From: Haloarcula salinisoli
GTDB taxonomy: Archaea; Halobacteriota; Halobacteria; Halobacteriales; Haloarculaceae
Assembly: GCF_019599405.1 (NCBI RefSeq)
Contig: NZ_RKLQ01000001.1
Location: 620,001 to 684,000, forward strand
Direction of reading: 5' to 3'
Length of the DNA stretch: 64,000 nucleotides
This document shows, in pieces, positions 17,073-24,815 of the stretch; position 1 is the first letter of the stretch, and every line of letters starts with the position of its first letter. A program made the translations under genes and the position numbers. The notes beneath the pieces were generated by a model. It was not told the origin of the DNA. It searched no databases and saw nothing but the letters and a program-made list of their open reading frames with translations.

Positions 17073-18032
17073 TTATTCGCCGGCGTTCTCGAGCTCTTCT
17101 GCGATCTCCTCTGCGTCGACGTCGGCGTCCTCTAGCTGCTCTTCGAGGCCACCCATGCCGCCGCCCATCATGCCGGGCATACCCATGCCGCCACCGCCGA
17201 TCTCCTCCTGGACTATGATGCGGTCGACGCCGAGCAGCTGGGTCAGCTGCTGGGCGATCTGCTGTTTGCCCATCATCCACTGCTGGTTCATCGTCAGCTG
17301 CGGCGTCGCCTCGATGTAGAGCGTGTCCTTCTCGACCTCGACGGTCTCGTACTCGGGCTCGCTCGCTTCGGCGTCATCCGACGCCTCGCTCTCCTCGTCT
17401 TCGTCGCTCTCGACGAGCTGCTCTTCCTCGACGGTCTCCTGTTCGAACCAGACGTCGAGCTCGACGTCGAGCATCAGCGAGAGGATGCCCTGGGCCTTCT
17501 CCTCGCGGTCGGTGACCTCGGCGACGACCTCGTATTCGTACTCGACGGCCTCACCGGCGAGCGGGTGGTTGAAGTCGACGCGCGCGCGGCCGCCGATGAT
17601 GGTCTCGAGACGGCCCTGCTCGCCGTCGATCTGGACCTGGGCCCCGGGGTAGCGGTCGTCCTCGTCGATCTTGTCTTTCGTGACGGTGCGGACCTGTTCT
17701 TCGTCGTACTCGCCGAAGGCGTCTTCGGCGGAGACGGTGACGGTCCCCTCGTCGCCGACCTCCTTGCCGTAGATGTCCTCCTCGACGTCCGGGAAGATGT
17801 GGCCTTCCCCCAGCACGATGGTGCGCGGGCCCCAATCTTGCTGGTCGGTGTCGATACCCTCGTCCGCGGCGACCTCCTCGTCGGTCGTGTCGACGAGCTG
17901 GCCTTCGTCGACGGTTCGGGCGGTGTAGGCGAGTTTGACGACGTCGCCGGACTGGAATCCGCTCTCGGGCTCTTCGTCGGCCGCGTCTTCCGCTTCTGGC
18001 TCTGTCTCCTCGGCCTCGGAGTCGTTGCTCAT
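17073..18032 (-). CDS. FKBP-type peptidyl-prolyl cis-trans isomerase, SlyD-like
   Basis: A 319-residue protein. After an acidic N-terminus (about 1-25), residues 26-185 form a SlyD-type FKBP domain with inserted flap: GDVVKLAYTART, VLGEGHIFPDVEEDIYG, and DFNHPLAGEAVEYEYEV. The C-terminal half (about 190-319) is an acidic extension with a Gly/Met-rich segment (GMGMPGMMGGGMGG) and a helical tail, resembling the long archaeal FKBPs. It would assist folding in the cytoplasm. ATG 18032 gives the full acidic lead. Confidence 0.92.
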   Translation of the reverse strand: MSNDSEAEETEPEAEDAADEEPESGFQSGDVVKLAYTARTVDEGQLVDTTDEEVAADEGIDTDQQDWGPRTIVLGEGHIFPDVEEDIYGKEVGDEGTVTVSAEDAFGEYDEEQVRTVTKDKIDEDDRYPGAQVQIDGEQGRLETIIGGRARVDFNHPLAGEAVEYEYEVVAEVTDREEKAQGILSLMLDVELDVWFEQETVEEEQLVESDEDEESEASDDAEASEPEYETVEVEKDTLYIEATPQLTMNQQWMMGKQQIAQQLTQLLGVDRIIVQEEIGGGGMGMPGMMGGGMGGLEEQLEDADVDAEEIAEELENAGE

Positions 18033-18083
18033 ACCCCGAAGGACTGCCGTGGCACTCTTAAGAACAACGTTTCGGCCTGGGAC

Positions 18084-19115
18084 TCACATCGGGTCGCCAT
18101 ACTCGGCGAGGATGGCGTCGAGCTTCCCGTAGTCGATGTTCCGGCCCGAAACCGGGACGACGACAGTCTCGCCCGCGATATCGTCCGCGCCGAGCGCGGC
18201 GGCGACGGCCGTCCCGCAGGCGCCCTCCATGACGATGCGCTCCTCGGTGAACAGCCGAGCGACGGCGTCGTGGATGGCCGCCTCCGAGACGAGCGTGAAA
18301 TCCGCGAGCCCGTCACGGAGGATAGCCATCGTGAGCGCGAAGGGGACGCGGGTGGCGACGCCCTCGGCGCTGGTCTCCATCCTGTCGTGTGGCTCCAGCG
18401 TGTCCTCGTGGTAGGCCCGATGCATCGCCGGGGCCGCGGCGGACTGGACGCCCACGACGTCGGCGTCGGTCAGTGCGCCGACGGTGAGCGAGTAGCCGAC
18501 GGCGGACGTGCCACCGCCGATAGGGGTGTAAAGACGGTCGACATCGGGGAGTTCTTCGACGACCTCGAGCCCGGCGGTGCCGACCCCGGCGAGGAGCTTC
18601 GGCTCGTTGCCCGAGTGGACGTAGCGTTTGCCGGTCTCGACGGCCAGTTCCTCCACGTGCTCGCGGGCCGCGTCGTAGTCCGGCCCGTGCCGGATGACCT
18701 CGGCGCCCAGTTGCTCCATGGCCGCGACCTTCCCCCCGTTCGCGTCTTCGGGCACGCCGATGGTGACGGGCACGTCGAACTCGCGGCCCGCCCAGGCGAT
18801 AGAGAGGCCGTGGTTCCCGGAGCTGGCCGCGATGACGCCCCGCTCTCGGAACTCCTCCTCGAGCGTGGCGAGCAGATTGACGCCGCCACGAACTTTGAAC
18901 GCACCGGTGGGCAGCGTGTCCTCGCGCTTGAGGTAGACGTCGGCGTCGAGTTCGGCCGAGAGGTGCTCGCTGCGGACCAGCGGCGTCTCGGGGAGATACC
19001 GCGAGACGACCTTCCGCGCCCGGGCCACGTCGGCCGTCGTCGGCGGCGTCAGGTCGTGATACGGGAAGACGGTCGTGTCGTCGGGTGACTCGACCGGCTC
19101 GTAGCGACCGTCCAT
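18084..19115 (-). CDS. Threonine/serine dehydratase (PLP fold type II)
   Basis: A 343-residue pyridoxal-phosphate enzyme that would deaminate threonine or serine. The Schiff-base Lys74 lies in PTGAFKVRGG. SSGNHG binds the cofactor carboxylate region and GGGTSA the phosphate. There is no C-terminal ACT domain, so it resembles the short catabolic forms rather than biosynthetic IlvA with allosteric control. ATG 19115 is preferred; longer upstream extensions are not acidic. Substrate preference between Thr and Ser is not decided by sequence. Confidence 0.9.
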   Translation of the reverse strand: MDGRYEPVESPDDTTVFPYHDLTPPTTADVARARKVVSRYLPETPLVRSEHLSAELDADVYLKREDTLPTGAFKVRGGVNLLATLEEEFRERGVIAASSGNHGLSIAWAGREFDVPVTIGVPEDANGGKVAAMEQLGAEVIRHGPDYDAAREHVEELAVETGKRYVHSGNEPKLLAGVGTAGLEVVEELPDVDRLYTPIGGGTSAVGYSLTVGALTDADVVGVQSAAAPAMHRAYHEDTLEPHDRMETSAEGVATRVPFALTMAILRDGLADFTLVSEAAIHDAVARLFTEERIVMEGACGTAVAAALGADDIAGETVVVPVSGRNIDYGKLDAILAEYGDPM

Positions 19116-19237
19116 ACCCTTACCCCGGGAGCACAGACAGTAAAACTCGTGGTCTCCCGCCGGCTCACGGTAGCGGCCCTGCGACCGACACGCCACGCCC
19201 CAGCAACCCTATTGGGGATGCTCCCGATAGCCAGCCC

Positions 19238-19588
19238 ATGGCGAAACACGCATTCCTGCTGCTGTCGTCGCCGGAGAGCCCCGGAAAGCTGGCGAACCCG
19301 CTCACCTACGCCGCGCAGTTACACGACGCGGGCCACGAGGTGGCGGTCTACTTCGACGGCGACGCGACCACCTTCTTCGATGGGGTCGAAGACCACGCGC
19401 CGCCAGCGGTCGAGGCCTACGAGGGAGCCAGAGAGCGCGGGCTCGTCGCCGGCGTCTGTGACCACTGTGCGAACGCGAAAGGCGTCGCCGACGCCGTCGA
19501 GGCCGAAGGGTTCGAGATAGACGGGAGCGAGCACTCGCCCGATACCGCCGCCCTCGTCGAGGACGGCTTCGAACTGCACATGGTCTGA
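19238..19588 (+). CDS. DsrE family protein
   Basis: A 116-residue DsrE/DsrF-like protein, a small alpha/beta fold linked to sulfur transfer. Visible parts are KHAFLLLSSPESPGKLANPLTYAAQLHDAGHEVAVYFDGDA and a C-terminal half with GLVAGVCDHCANAKGV, giving two Cys residues in CDHC that could carry persulfide. No dsr or tus genes are nearby, so a role in sulfur relay to tRNA or general thiol chemistry is open. Confidence 0.87.
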   Translation: MAKHAFLLLSSPESPGKLANPLTYAAQLHDAGHEVAVYFDGDATTFFDGVEDHAPPAVEAYEGARERGLVAGVCDHCANAKGVADAVEAEGFEIDGSEHSPDTAALVEDGFELHMV

Positions 19589-19640
19589 GAGAGACCTCGC
19601 GCGAGAGGAACGGTCGCTGTATTGGTAATGACCGAAACAG

Positions 19641-19656
19641 CCCTTACGATTAAGGG
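19641..19656. promoter_or_regulatory. Inverted repeat in the promoter of the HTH_10 regulator
   Basis: CCCTTA and TAAGGG form perfect 6-bp arms around CGAT, centred about 32 nt before ATG 19681. That is where the TATA box should be, so binding here could block or assist TBP. It may be an operator, perhaps autoregulatory. Confidence 0.45.
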
Positions 19657-19680
19657 ATTTTGACACATCTGGTAGGAAAG

Positions 19681-20427
19681 ATGCAAGAGTTCGTGTTCAC
19701 CGTCACGTACGACCGGGGGAGCGACCCGATAGCCGACGTGTTGATAGAGTATCCCGACGTCGTGATGACGTTGCTGGACTGTAGCGTGACCGAGGACAGC
19801 GTCTGGTTTCTCAACCGTATCACCGGTCCGGCGGCGGCGCTGGACCGGCTGGACGATATCTTCCTCGATTCGACACACTGCAACGAGTGTCTCAGCACGG
19901 AACTGTGCGATACAGAGTGGACCTACGAACTGCTATCGTGCGGCGAGAACAGCCGGACCGTCTACTCCTACGGGACCGAGGGCGATGACTGTCACTCGAT
20001 ACCCGCCATCGGCGGGGCCCACCTCGGCGACGGCCTCATCCACGACGCCGAGCGCCGCGGCGACCAGTACCGGTGGCGCATTCTCGTTCCGGACAACGCG
20101 GAACTGGGCGACCTGTACGAGACGATACGTAGCGGCCTCCGAGACGGGCTCAGTCTTCGCCTCGACCACCTGAAAGAGCCGACCCGGTGGGGGGACACCG
20201 TCGTCTCGCTGGCCGACGTTCCCTACGAGCAGCGGACGACGCTCAGGGCGGCCGTCGAAGAGGGCTACTACGAGACGCCGCGGGAGATAACCACACAGGA
20301 ACTCGCCGACGAACTGGACATCCCACAGTCGACGGTCCAGTACCGGCTCTCCCGTGCCGAAGCGTGGCTGGCGACGGAGTTCGCCTCGGAAGTGTCCTGG
20401 GGCCAGGTTGACGACACCGGTGGGTAA
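19681..20427 (+). CDS. HTH_10 (Bat-like) transcriptional regulator
   Basis: A 248-residue regulator of the bacterio-opsin activator-like family. The C-terminal HTH_10 domain (about residues 185-240) contains LRAAVEEGYYETPREITTQELADELDIPQSTVQYRLSRAE. The N-terminal half is the usual sensor region. It carries four cysteines (67, 70, 76, 87; first two as CNEC) that could bind metal or sense redox. It lies 0.5 kb upstream of the azole-peptide cluster on the same strand, a candidate regulator of it, though a DUF1059 gene and a separate promoter lie between. Confidence 0.85.
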   Translation: MQEFVFTVTYDRGSDPIADVLIEYPDVVMTLLDCSVTEDSVWFLNRITGPAAALDRLDDIFLDSTHCNECLSTELCDTEWTYELLSCGENSRTVYSYGTEGDDCHSIPAIGGAHLGDGLIHDAERRGDQYRWRILVPDNAELGDLYETIRSGLRDGLSLRLDHLKEPTRWGDTVVSLADVPYEQRTTLRAAVEEGYYETPREITTQELADELDIPQSTVQYRLSRAEAWLATEFASEVSWGQVDDTGG

Positions 20428-20543
20428 CAGCCCCGTTTCTAGTGATTGCGGGCAGGACAGCGACGCAGTTCAGCGCCGACGGTGGCGAGTTGGTTCTAAC
20501 CAGACGAACTACCAATGGGGCCCGCCCGAGACGAACAGTCGCA

Positions 20544-20714
20544 ATGGCACAAGAACTCAGCTGTGTCGTCGATGGCTGTGAGGCAACGATTACCGAGGAA
20601 ACAGCGGAAGAGATACTCGAAGTAGCCGAGGCACACGCCGCCGAGGAACATCCCGACCTCGAACTGGATGAAGCGACCGTCGAGATGCTCAAAGACAACA
20701 TCGAGGAAGTCTAA
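20544..20714 (+). CDS. DUF1059 small protein
   Basis: A 56-residue acidic protein of the DUF1059 family: LSCVVDGCEATITEETAEEILEVAEAHAAEEHPD. The conserved core is two cysteines followed by a helix and a His-containing HAAEEH segment. Members are common in haloarchaea and have no established function. It lies between the HTH_10 regulator and the azole-peptide precursor; I see no feature tying it to either. Confidence 0.82.
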   Translation: MAQELSCVVDGCEATITEETAEEILEVAEAHAAEEHPDLELDEATVEMLKDNIEEV

Positions 20715-20902
20715 CCGCATTCGCGGTAGAGAGCGCATCGTTATTGTTCGGTGGCGACGGTCCCTCACGACCGCCCGCCGATGACCCTTCTGGTGTTCGG
20801 GAGCCACCACCGCCGGCCGACGCGGAAACAGGCCAGCGGGAACCTCGCGTATCCTCTCGCAATCGACGGCACGGGGAGGCTGTTGGTCGCTACCAAGTCC
20901 AG

Positions 20903-20910
20903 TTTTATAT
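20903..20910 (+). promoter_or_regulatory. TATA box of the azole-peptide operon
   Basis: TTTTATAT stands 27-35 nt before ATG 20938, ideal for a leaderless transcript starting at the precursor gene. It shows that the precursor is the first gene of its own transcription unit. Confidence 0.65.
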
Positions 20911-20937
20911 GCTACCGACGGCGCAAATCAGGGTGTG

Positions 20938-21162
20938 ATGGGAGAACACACTGACATCGACCTCGAAATCACCGACGGCCTCCCGGACGAGCTCCAGTCG
21001 GACGGGGAGGAGTCCGAGGATTCGGCGGCGTCCGATGCCGAGAACGACACCCCGACCAACGTGGGCGGCGGGTCCTACGGGGGCGGGGGCGGTGGGTCCT
21101 GTGGTGGGGGCGGGAGCGGTGGCTGCAGCGCCGCTGCGCCCGGACACGGGACCGACGAGTGA
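20938..21162 (+). CDS. Putative LAP/TOMM precursor peptide with microcin B17-like core
   Basis: A 74-residue peptide in two parts. Residues 1-41 are an acidic leader (MGEHTDIDLEITDGLPDELQ then Asp/Ser-rich). Residues 42-74 are a core of Gly, Ser and Cys: VGGGSYGGGGGGSCGGGGSG, then GCS and AAAPGHGTDE. It contains Gly-Ser-Cys (53-55) and Gly-Cys-Ser (62-64), the two tripeptides that microcin B17 synthase turns into oxazole-thiazole and thiazole-oxazole pairs. The next genes encode the cognate cyclodehydratase and dehydrogenase, which makes the role as substrate very likely. Unlike microcin B17, the core also has a Tyr and an acidic C-terminal end. No leader cleavage site is evident. Confidence 0.85.
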   Translation: MGEHTDIDLEITDGLPDELQSDGEESEDSAASDAENDTPTNVGGGSYGGGGGGSCGGGGSGGCSAAAPGHGTDE

Positions 21163-21166
21163 ACCA

Positions 21167-22045
21167 ATGAACGCGACCGAGATAACCACCGAGTCGAAGC
21201 TGAAAGTGCCGAATCTCACAGCGATGGCCGAGTACGAGGACGACATCGTCGTCTCGGGCATCACCGGAACCAAAACACTCTCCGGTGGCGCGGCACGGTT
21301 GAGCAGTGAGATACTAGATGCGAGTGACGGGGAAACGCCGCTCCGAGAGGTCGTCCCGGCAATCGGTGACGCGGCGACGGCAGTTGCCATCGCAGAGGCC
21401 CTGTACGAGGATGGCATCCTCTATCCGGTCGAACTGCTCGACCCGTTCGACGTCGACGAGGGCCACCGGAGTCTGCTGGAATCGCTCCTCCTCGGACTCG
21501 ATGTGACACAGCGCCCGGCGTTCGCCAGCCGGGTCCAGGAGACCACCATCGGGCTGTATGGTGACCCGACGGTTGCCGAGGCGCTCCGCGAACCGCTCGA
21601 GGCTATCGGCTGTTCCCTCGACGACCCTGACCCGGACGTGATGGTGTTCGTCGAGACTGAATCGACCCGGGACCGTCGCGAGGTGAATCGAGACTGGCTG
21701 GACTCAGAGGCGACCCTCGTTCGCGCCCGCCTGCGCGGCTCGACCGTCGAAATCGGCCCCCTCCTGACGCCGTCGAGTGACGCCTGCTTAGAGTGTCTGA
21801 CGACCCGGGCGGAACTGAACGACGCCCACCAGCGGCTCGACTACCGAAGTATCGTCTCGGCGTCGACGTACGAGACTGCGTTCTGTGGGCACGTGCTGAC
21901 GAGGCTGGCACTGCAGGCGGGGCTCGACCGCATCCCGCCGGAACTGGTCGGCGAGATACGTCGGTTCGATTGCCGGACGTTCGAGCACACCAGTGCTCGC
22001 CTGCTCGGGGTCCCAGGGTGTGAGGCGTGTGATGCCAACGACTGA
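21167..22045 (+). CDS. LAP cyclodehydratase partner (C protein, RRE + ThiF-like)
   Basis: A 292-residue protein of the leader-binding/partner type that delivers the precursor to YcaO. Residues about 15-90 form a winged-helix RiPP recognition element (SGGAARLSSEILDASDGETPLREVVP, then LYEDGILYPVE). The rest resembles a reduced ThiF/E1-like domain. Two CxxC pairs, CLEC (207-210) and CEAC (285-288), make the structural zinc site of these proteins. ATG 21167 follows the precursor stop by 4 nt. Its last 14 nt overlap the YcaO start. It lacks the ATP-binding motif of active E1 enzymes, as expected. Confidence 0.85.
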   Translation: MNATEITTESKLKVPNLTAMAEYEDDIVVSGITGTKTLSGGAARLSSEILDASDGETPLREVVPAIGDAATAVAIAEALYEDGILYPVELLDPFDVDEGHRSLLESLLLGLDVTQRPAFASRVQETTIGLYGDPTVAEALREPLEAIGCSLDDPDPDVMVFVETESTRDRREVNRDWLDSEATLVRARLRGSTVEIGPLLTPSSDACLECLTTRAELNDAHQRLDYRSIVSASTYETAFCGHVLTRLALQAGLDRIPPELVGEIRRFDCRTFEHTSARLLGVPGCEACDAND

Positions 22046-23324
22046 CCAGACCCTGCAGGCGGGGCAGGCCCTCACTGACGAGGCGATAGGCGTTTTCAGC
22101 GGCATCCGTACCGGTTCGTCGCCGCCCGACGAACCACGGGTTCACACTGCCGCAGTGAACCGGGCACACCCGACATCGCTGACCGACGGCGTCACGGTGC
22201 CACCGAGTGAAGGCGGGTGTGCGCTGGACCCGGACGCCGCACTCGCCTCGGCCATCGGTGAGGGCGTCGAGCGATACTGTGCCGCTATCTACCGGAACAG
22301 CGACCTCCGCGAATCGACCTACGGCGCCCTCAATAGTGCCATCGACCCATCGTCCGTGGTCAATTTCGCACCGGCACAGCGCGACGCCGGGACGGTTCCG
22401 TCGCCACTCTATCGGGACGGGGACGAGATACGGTGGGTCGAGGGCGAACGCCTGTCCGATGGCACCGCGGTCTACGTGCCGGCACAGCTGGTCTACCTCT
22501 CGTATGATATGCGCGACGTGCCGTTTATCCGAGCACCGATAAGTACCGGTCTGGCCGCGGGTCTGGACCGCGAAGCCGCTGTTCGGCGCGGACTGCTGGA
22601 GATAGTCGAGCGGGACGCGTTCATGATTCACTATCTCACCAGGAGCCCGTTGCCGACGCTCCGAGTCGAGAACAGGGACGGCCCGGTCGGGCGGCTCCTC
22701 GACCGGATTGGGCGGGCGGGGCTCACGTGGCATCTACTCGATGCGCGGACGGACATCGGAATTCCGGTCGTAATAGCAGTACTGGTCGACCCACACGGGA
22801 CACCAGCTGTCACCGTCGCCGCATCGGCACGACCCGACGCGCGGGCTGCGGTGCAGGCTGCCCTCGAAGAGGCGATACAGACGCGACTCTATCAGCAACA
22901 TCTCGGTGCGACGAGCGCGCCAGAGGGCGCTCCCGAGGGAGCAGATATCGACCGCGAGAGCCGGCTGCGTGCCTGGAGCGAGCCGGGGTCGGCAGCGGAC
23001 CTCGACTTCTGGACAGAGACGGATGCGACGATGACGCTCGCCGAACTGGACGCCGAGACGGCAGCTCTCGATGCCGACGGGGTGCGGGCGACCGTCGGGC
23101 AGAAGTGGGATGTGTCCGTCGTCGACGTGACGACGCGGGACGTGGCCGAGACCGGCTTCGAGGTCGTCAGGGTCGTCGCACCGGCCGCCCACCCCCTCTA
23201 TCTCAGGGAGACGCGCAGGTACTGGGAGATGAGCCGTCTCGCCACCGTACCGGTAGCGTGTGGCTACCGCGAGGAGCCGCCGACACAGTCTGACCTGACT
23301 GGACAGCCACATCCGTTCCCATGA
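22032..23324 (+). CDS. YcaO-domain azoline cyclodehydratase (D protein)
   Basis: A 430-residue YcaO enzyme, which uses ATP to cyclise Ser and Cys side chains on the precursor to oxazolines and thiazolines. The acidic ATP/Mg-binding segments are visible: SAIGEGVERY (Glu77, Glu80), LLEIVERDAF (Glu190, Glu193) and AALEEAIQTR (Glu279, Glu280). The protein ends in PHPFP (426-430), the PxPxP C-terminus that marks azoline-forming YcaO proteins and distinguishes them from thioamide-forming or ribosome-modifying ones. It overlaps the C-protein gene by 14 nt and the dehydrogenase gene by 4 nt. Confidence 0.95.
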   Translation: MPTTDQTLQAGQALTDEAIGVFSGIRTGSSPPDEPRVHTAAVNRAHPTSLTDGVTVPPSEGGCALDPDAALASAIGEGVERYCAAIYRNSDLRESTYGALNSAIDPSSVVNFAPAQRDAGTVPSPLYRDGDEIRWVEGERLSDGTAVYVPAQLVYLSYDMRDVPFIRAPISTGLAAGLDREAAVRRGLLEIVERDAFMIHYLTRSPLPTLRVENRDGPVGRLLDRIGRAGLTWHLLDARTDIGIPVVIAVLVDPHGTPAVTVAASARPDARAAVQAALEEAIQTRLYQQHLGATSAPEGAPEGADIDRESRLRAWSEPGSAADLDFWTETDATMTLAELDAETAALDADGVRATVGQKWDVSVVDVTTRDVAETGFEVVRVVAPAAHPLYLRETRRYWEMSRLATVPVACGYREEPPTQSDLTGQPHPFP

Positions 23325-24094
23325 GCAAGCTGACCGACACTCTGTTTCCGCTGTACCGTCTGTACCACAAGAATCAGCGTGGGCTCGTCGACGCCGACGC
23401 GGTCGACCAGTCGGCCAAGCGCGAAGAGTGGGAGACTGGCGGGTACAAGGAGTACACTCGACTGGAGTCTGTGAGCCCGCCAGCGTCGTTCGACCCCGAC
23501 GAGAGCGAGTTCCTTCGCGCGCTCCGGTCCAGGGAATCCTTCTCGGACGCGACGGGAGCCCGCCCGGTGACCCGGACGGAGCTGTTCACCGTGCTCAGCT
23601 GTGCCTACCGCATCGACCACGAGACAGCGACCCGCCCGGTCGCGTCTCCCGGCCGGCTGTATCCACTGGAAATCTATCCGCTGGTACTGGACTCGCCGGA
23701 CCTCGACACCGGGCTCTACCACTACAACCCGGCACGGAACACACTGGAGCGGCCGGCCGACCCGTCGTACATCGACGACCGATTCGGTCCTTTCGACGAG
23801 TTTCTCGCGGAGAACTGGACGCATCTGGGCCCCGACCACGAGGTCAGCGTCATGTTCTTCCTGACGGGCATTCCATCGCGTTCGACGGCGAAATACGGCG
23901 AGCGAGGCTATCTGTTCACGCTCGTCGAGGCCGGCGAAGTGATACACGCGATACAGCTCGCGGCGATGCATCTCGGCATCGGTTCGCGCCCGTACGCGGG
24001 ATTCAGGTACGATGTCGCTGACGAACTACTCGGGCTCGCGAGCGACGATAGCGAGTGGGTACTCGCGAGTCTCGCCCTGGCCGGGCCCGGCTAG
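23321..24094 (+). CDS. SagB/McbC-type azoline dehydrogenase (B protein)
   Basis: A 257-residue FMN-dependent oxidase of the nitroreductase superfamily that would oxidise azolines to aromatic azoles. FMN-binding SPGRLYPLEIY lies at 109-119. KYGERGY (191-197) supplies a Lys-Tyr pair at the place of the catalytic Lys-Tyr of McbC. LVEAGEVIHAIQLAAMHLGIG is the family core. The ATGA overlap with the YcaO stop shows coupled translation. It is the last gene of the cluster; the next gene (24210) has its own upstream spacer. Confidence 0.92.
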   Translation: MSKLTDTLFPLYRLYHKNQRGLVDADAVDQSAKREEWETGGYKEYTRLESVSPPASFDPDESEFLRALRSRESFSDATGARPVTRTELFTVLSCAYRIDHETATRPVASPGRLYPLEIYPLVLDSPDLDTGLYHYNPARNTLERPADPSYIDDRFGPFDEFLAENWTHLGPDHEVSVMFFLTGIPSRSTAKYGERGYLFTLVEAGEVIHAIQLAAMHLGIGSRPYAGFRYDVADELLGLASDDSEWVLASLALAGPG

Positions 24095-24209
24095 CCATTC
24101 CATCGGTCGACGGAGACAATCCGCGCAGGGTCACGTCACTGGACACGCCTGCGGACCTCCCGCACCGCGATAACACCGTTTTTTCACCGCCCACGCCGAG
24201 AGGAGCAGT

Positions 24210-24752
24210 ATGTACGAAGTCGAAGTGAAAGTCGCCGCCGACCTGGCCGCCGTCGCCGAGCGCCTCGACGACCTGGGCGCCACACAGACGGGTGACGTCG
24301 TGCAGGTGGATACGTACTACGACGCGCCCCACCGGGACTTTGCCGAGACCGACGAGGCGTTGCGGGTGCGCCGCGAGACCGAAGCCGGCGACACCGAGGC
24401 CCGCATCACCTACAAGGGGCCGCTGGTCGAGGCCGAGTCGAAGACCCGCGAGGAAGAGGAGACGCGTGTCGACGACGGCGAGACGGCCGACGCTATCTTC
24501 GAGAACCTGGGCTTTTCCCCGGCCGCCACTGTCGAGAAGGACCGACGGTTCTACCGCTACGACGGCTACACGGTGACGCTGGACGACGTCGAGGGGGTCG
24601 GCGAGTTCGTCGAGGTGGAGACCGAGACCGACGAGGACGGCGTCGAAGCCGCCCGCGAAGGGGCCTACGAGGTCCTTCGCGAACTGGGACTGGACCCCGG
24701 CGACCAGACCCGGACGTCGTATCTCGGTCTGTTGCTCGAAGATTCCTCGTAG
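24210..24752 (+). CDS. CYTH-domain protein, class IV adenylate cyclase/CyaB type
   Basis: A 180-residue CYTH (triphosphate tunnel) protein. The N-terminal signature EVEVK (ExExK) is at residues 3-7. Further alternating charged strands follow (RVRRETE, RITYKGP, KDRRFYRY, VEVETETDE), lining the tunnel. Family members include class IV adenylate cyclase, thiamine triphosphatase and tripolyphosphatase; the archaeal activity is not established. Its T-rich upstream box (GTTTTTTC near 24179) suggests its own promoter. Confidence 0.88.
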   Translation: MYEVEVKVAADLAAVAERLDDLGATQTGDVVQVDTYYDAPHRDFAETDEALRVRRETEAGDTEARITYKGPLVEAESKTREEEETRVDDGETADAIFENLGFSPAATVEKDRRFYRYDGYTVTLDDVEGVGEFVEVETETDEDGVEAAREGAYEVLRELGLDPGDQTRTSYLGLLLEDSS

Positions 24753-24815
24753 TAATCTTTGCGTGCCGAGCGGTTCCCGTAAGTTATAGGAGCGGCCGCA
24801 GTTTAGGGGCGGGCA

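Noticed and set aside
20744..20937. Small frame between DUF1059 and the azole-peptide precursor as a second precursor
   Set aside because: It ends at the precursor start, is Pro/Arg-rich without a Gly/Cys/Ser core, and contains the TATA box of the operon.
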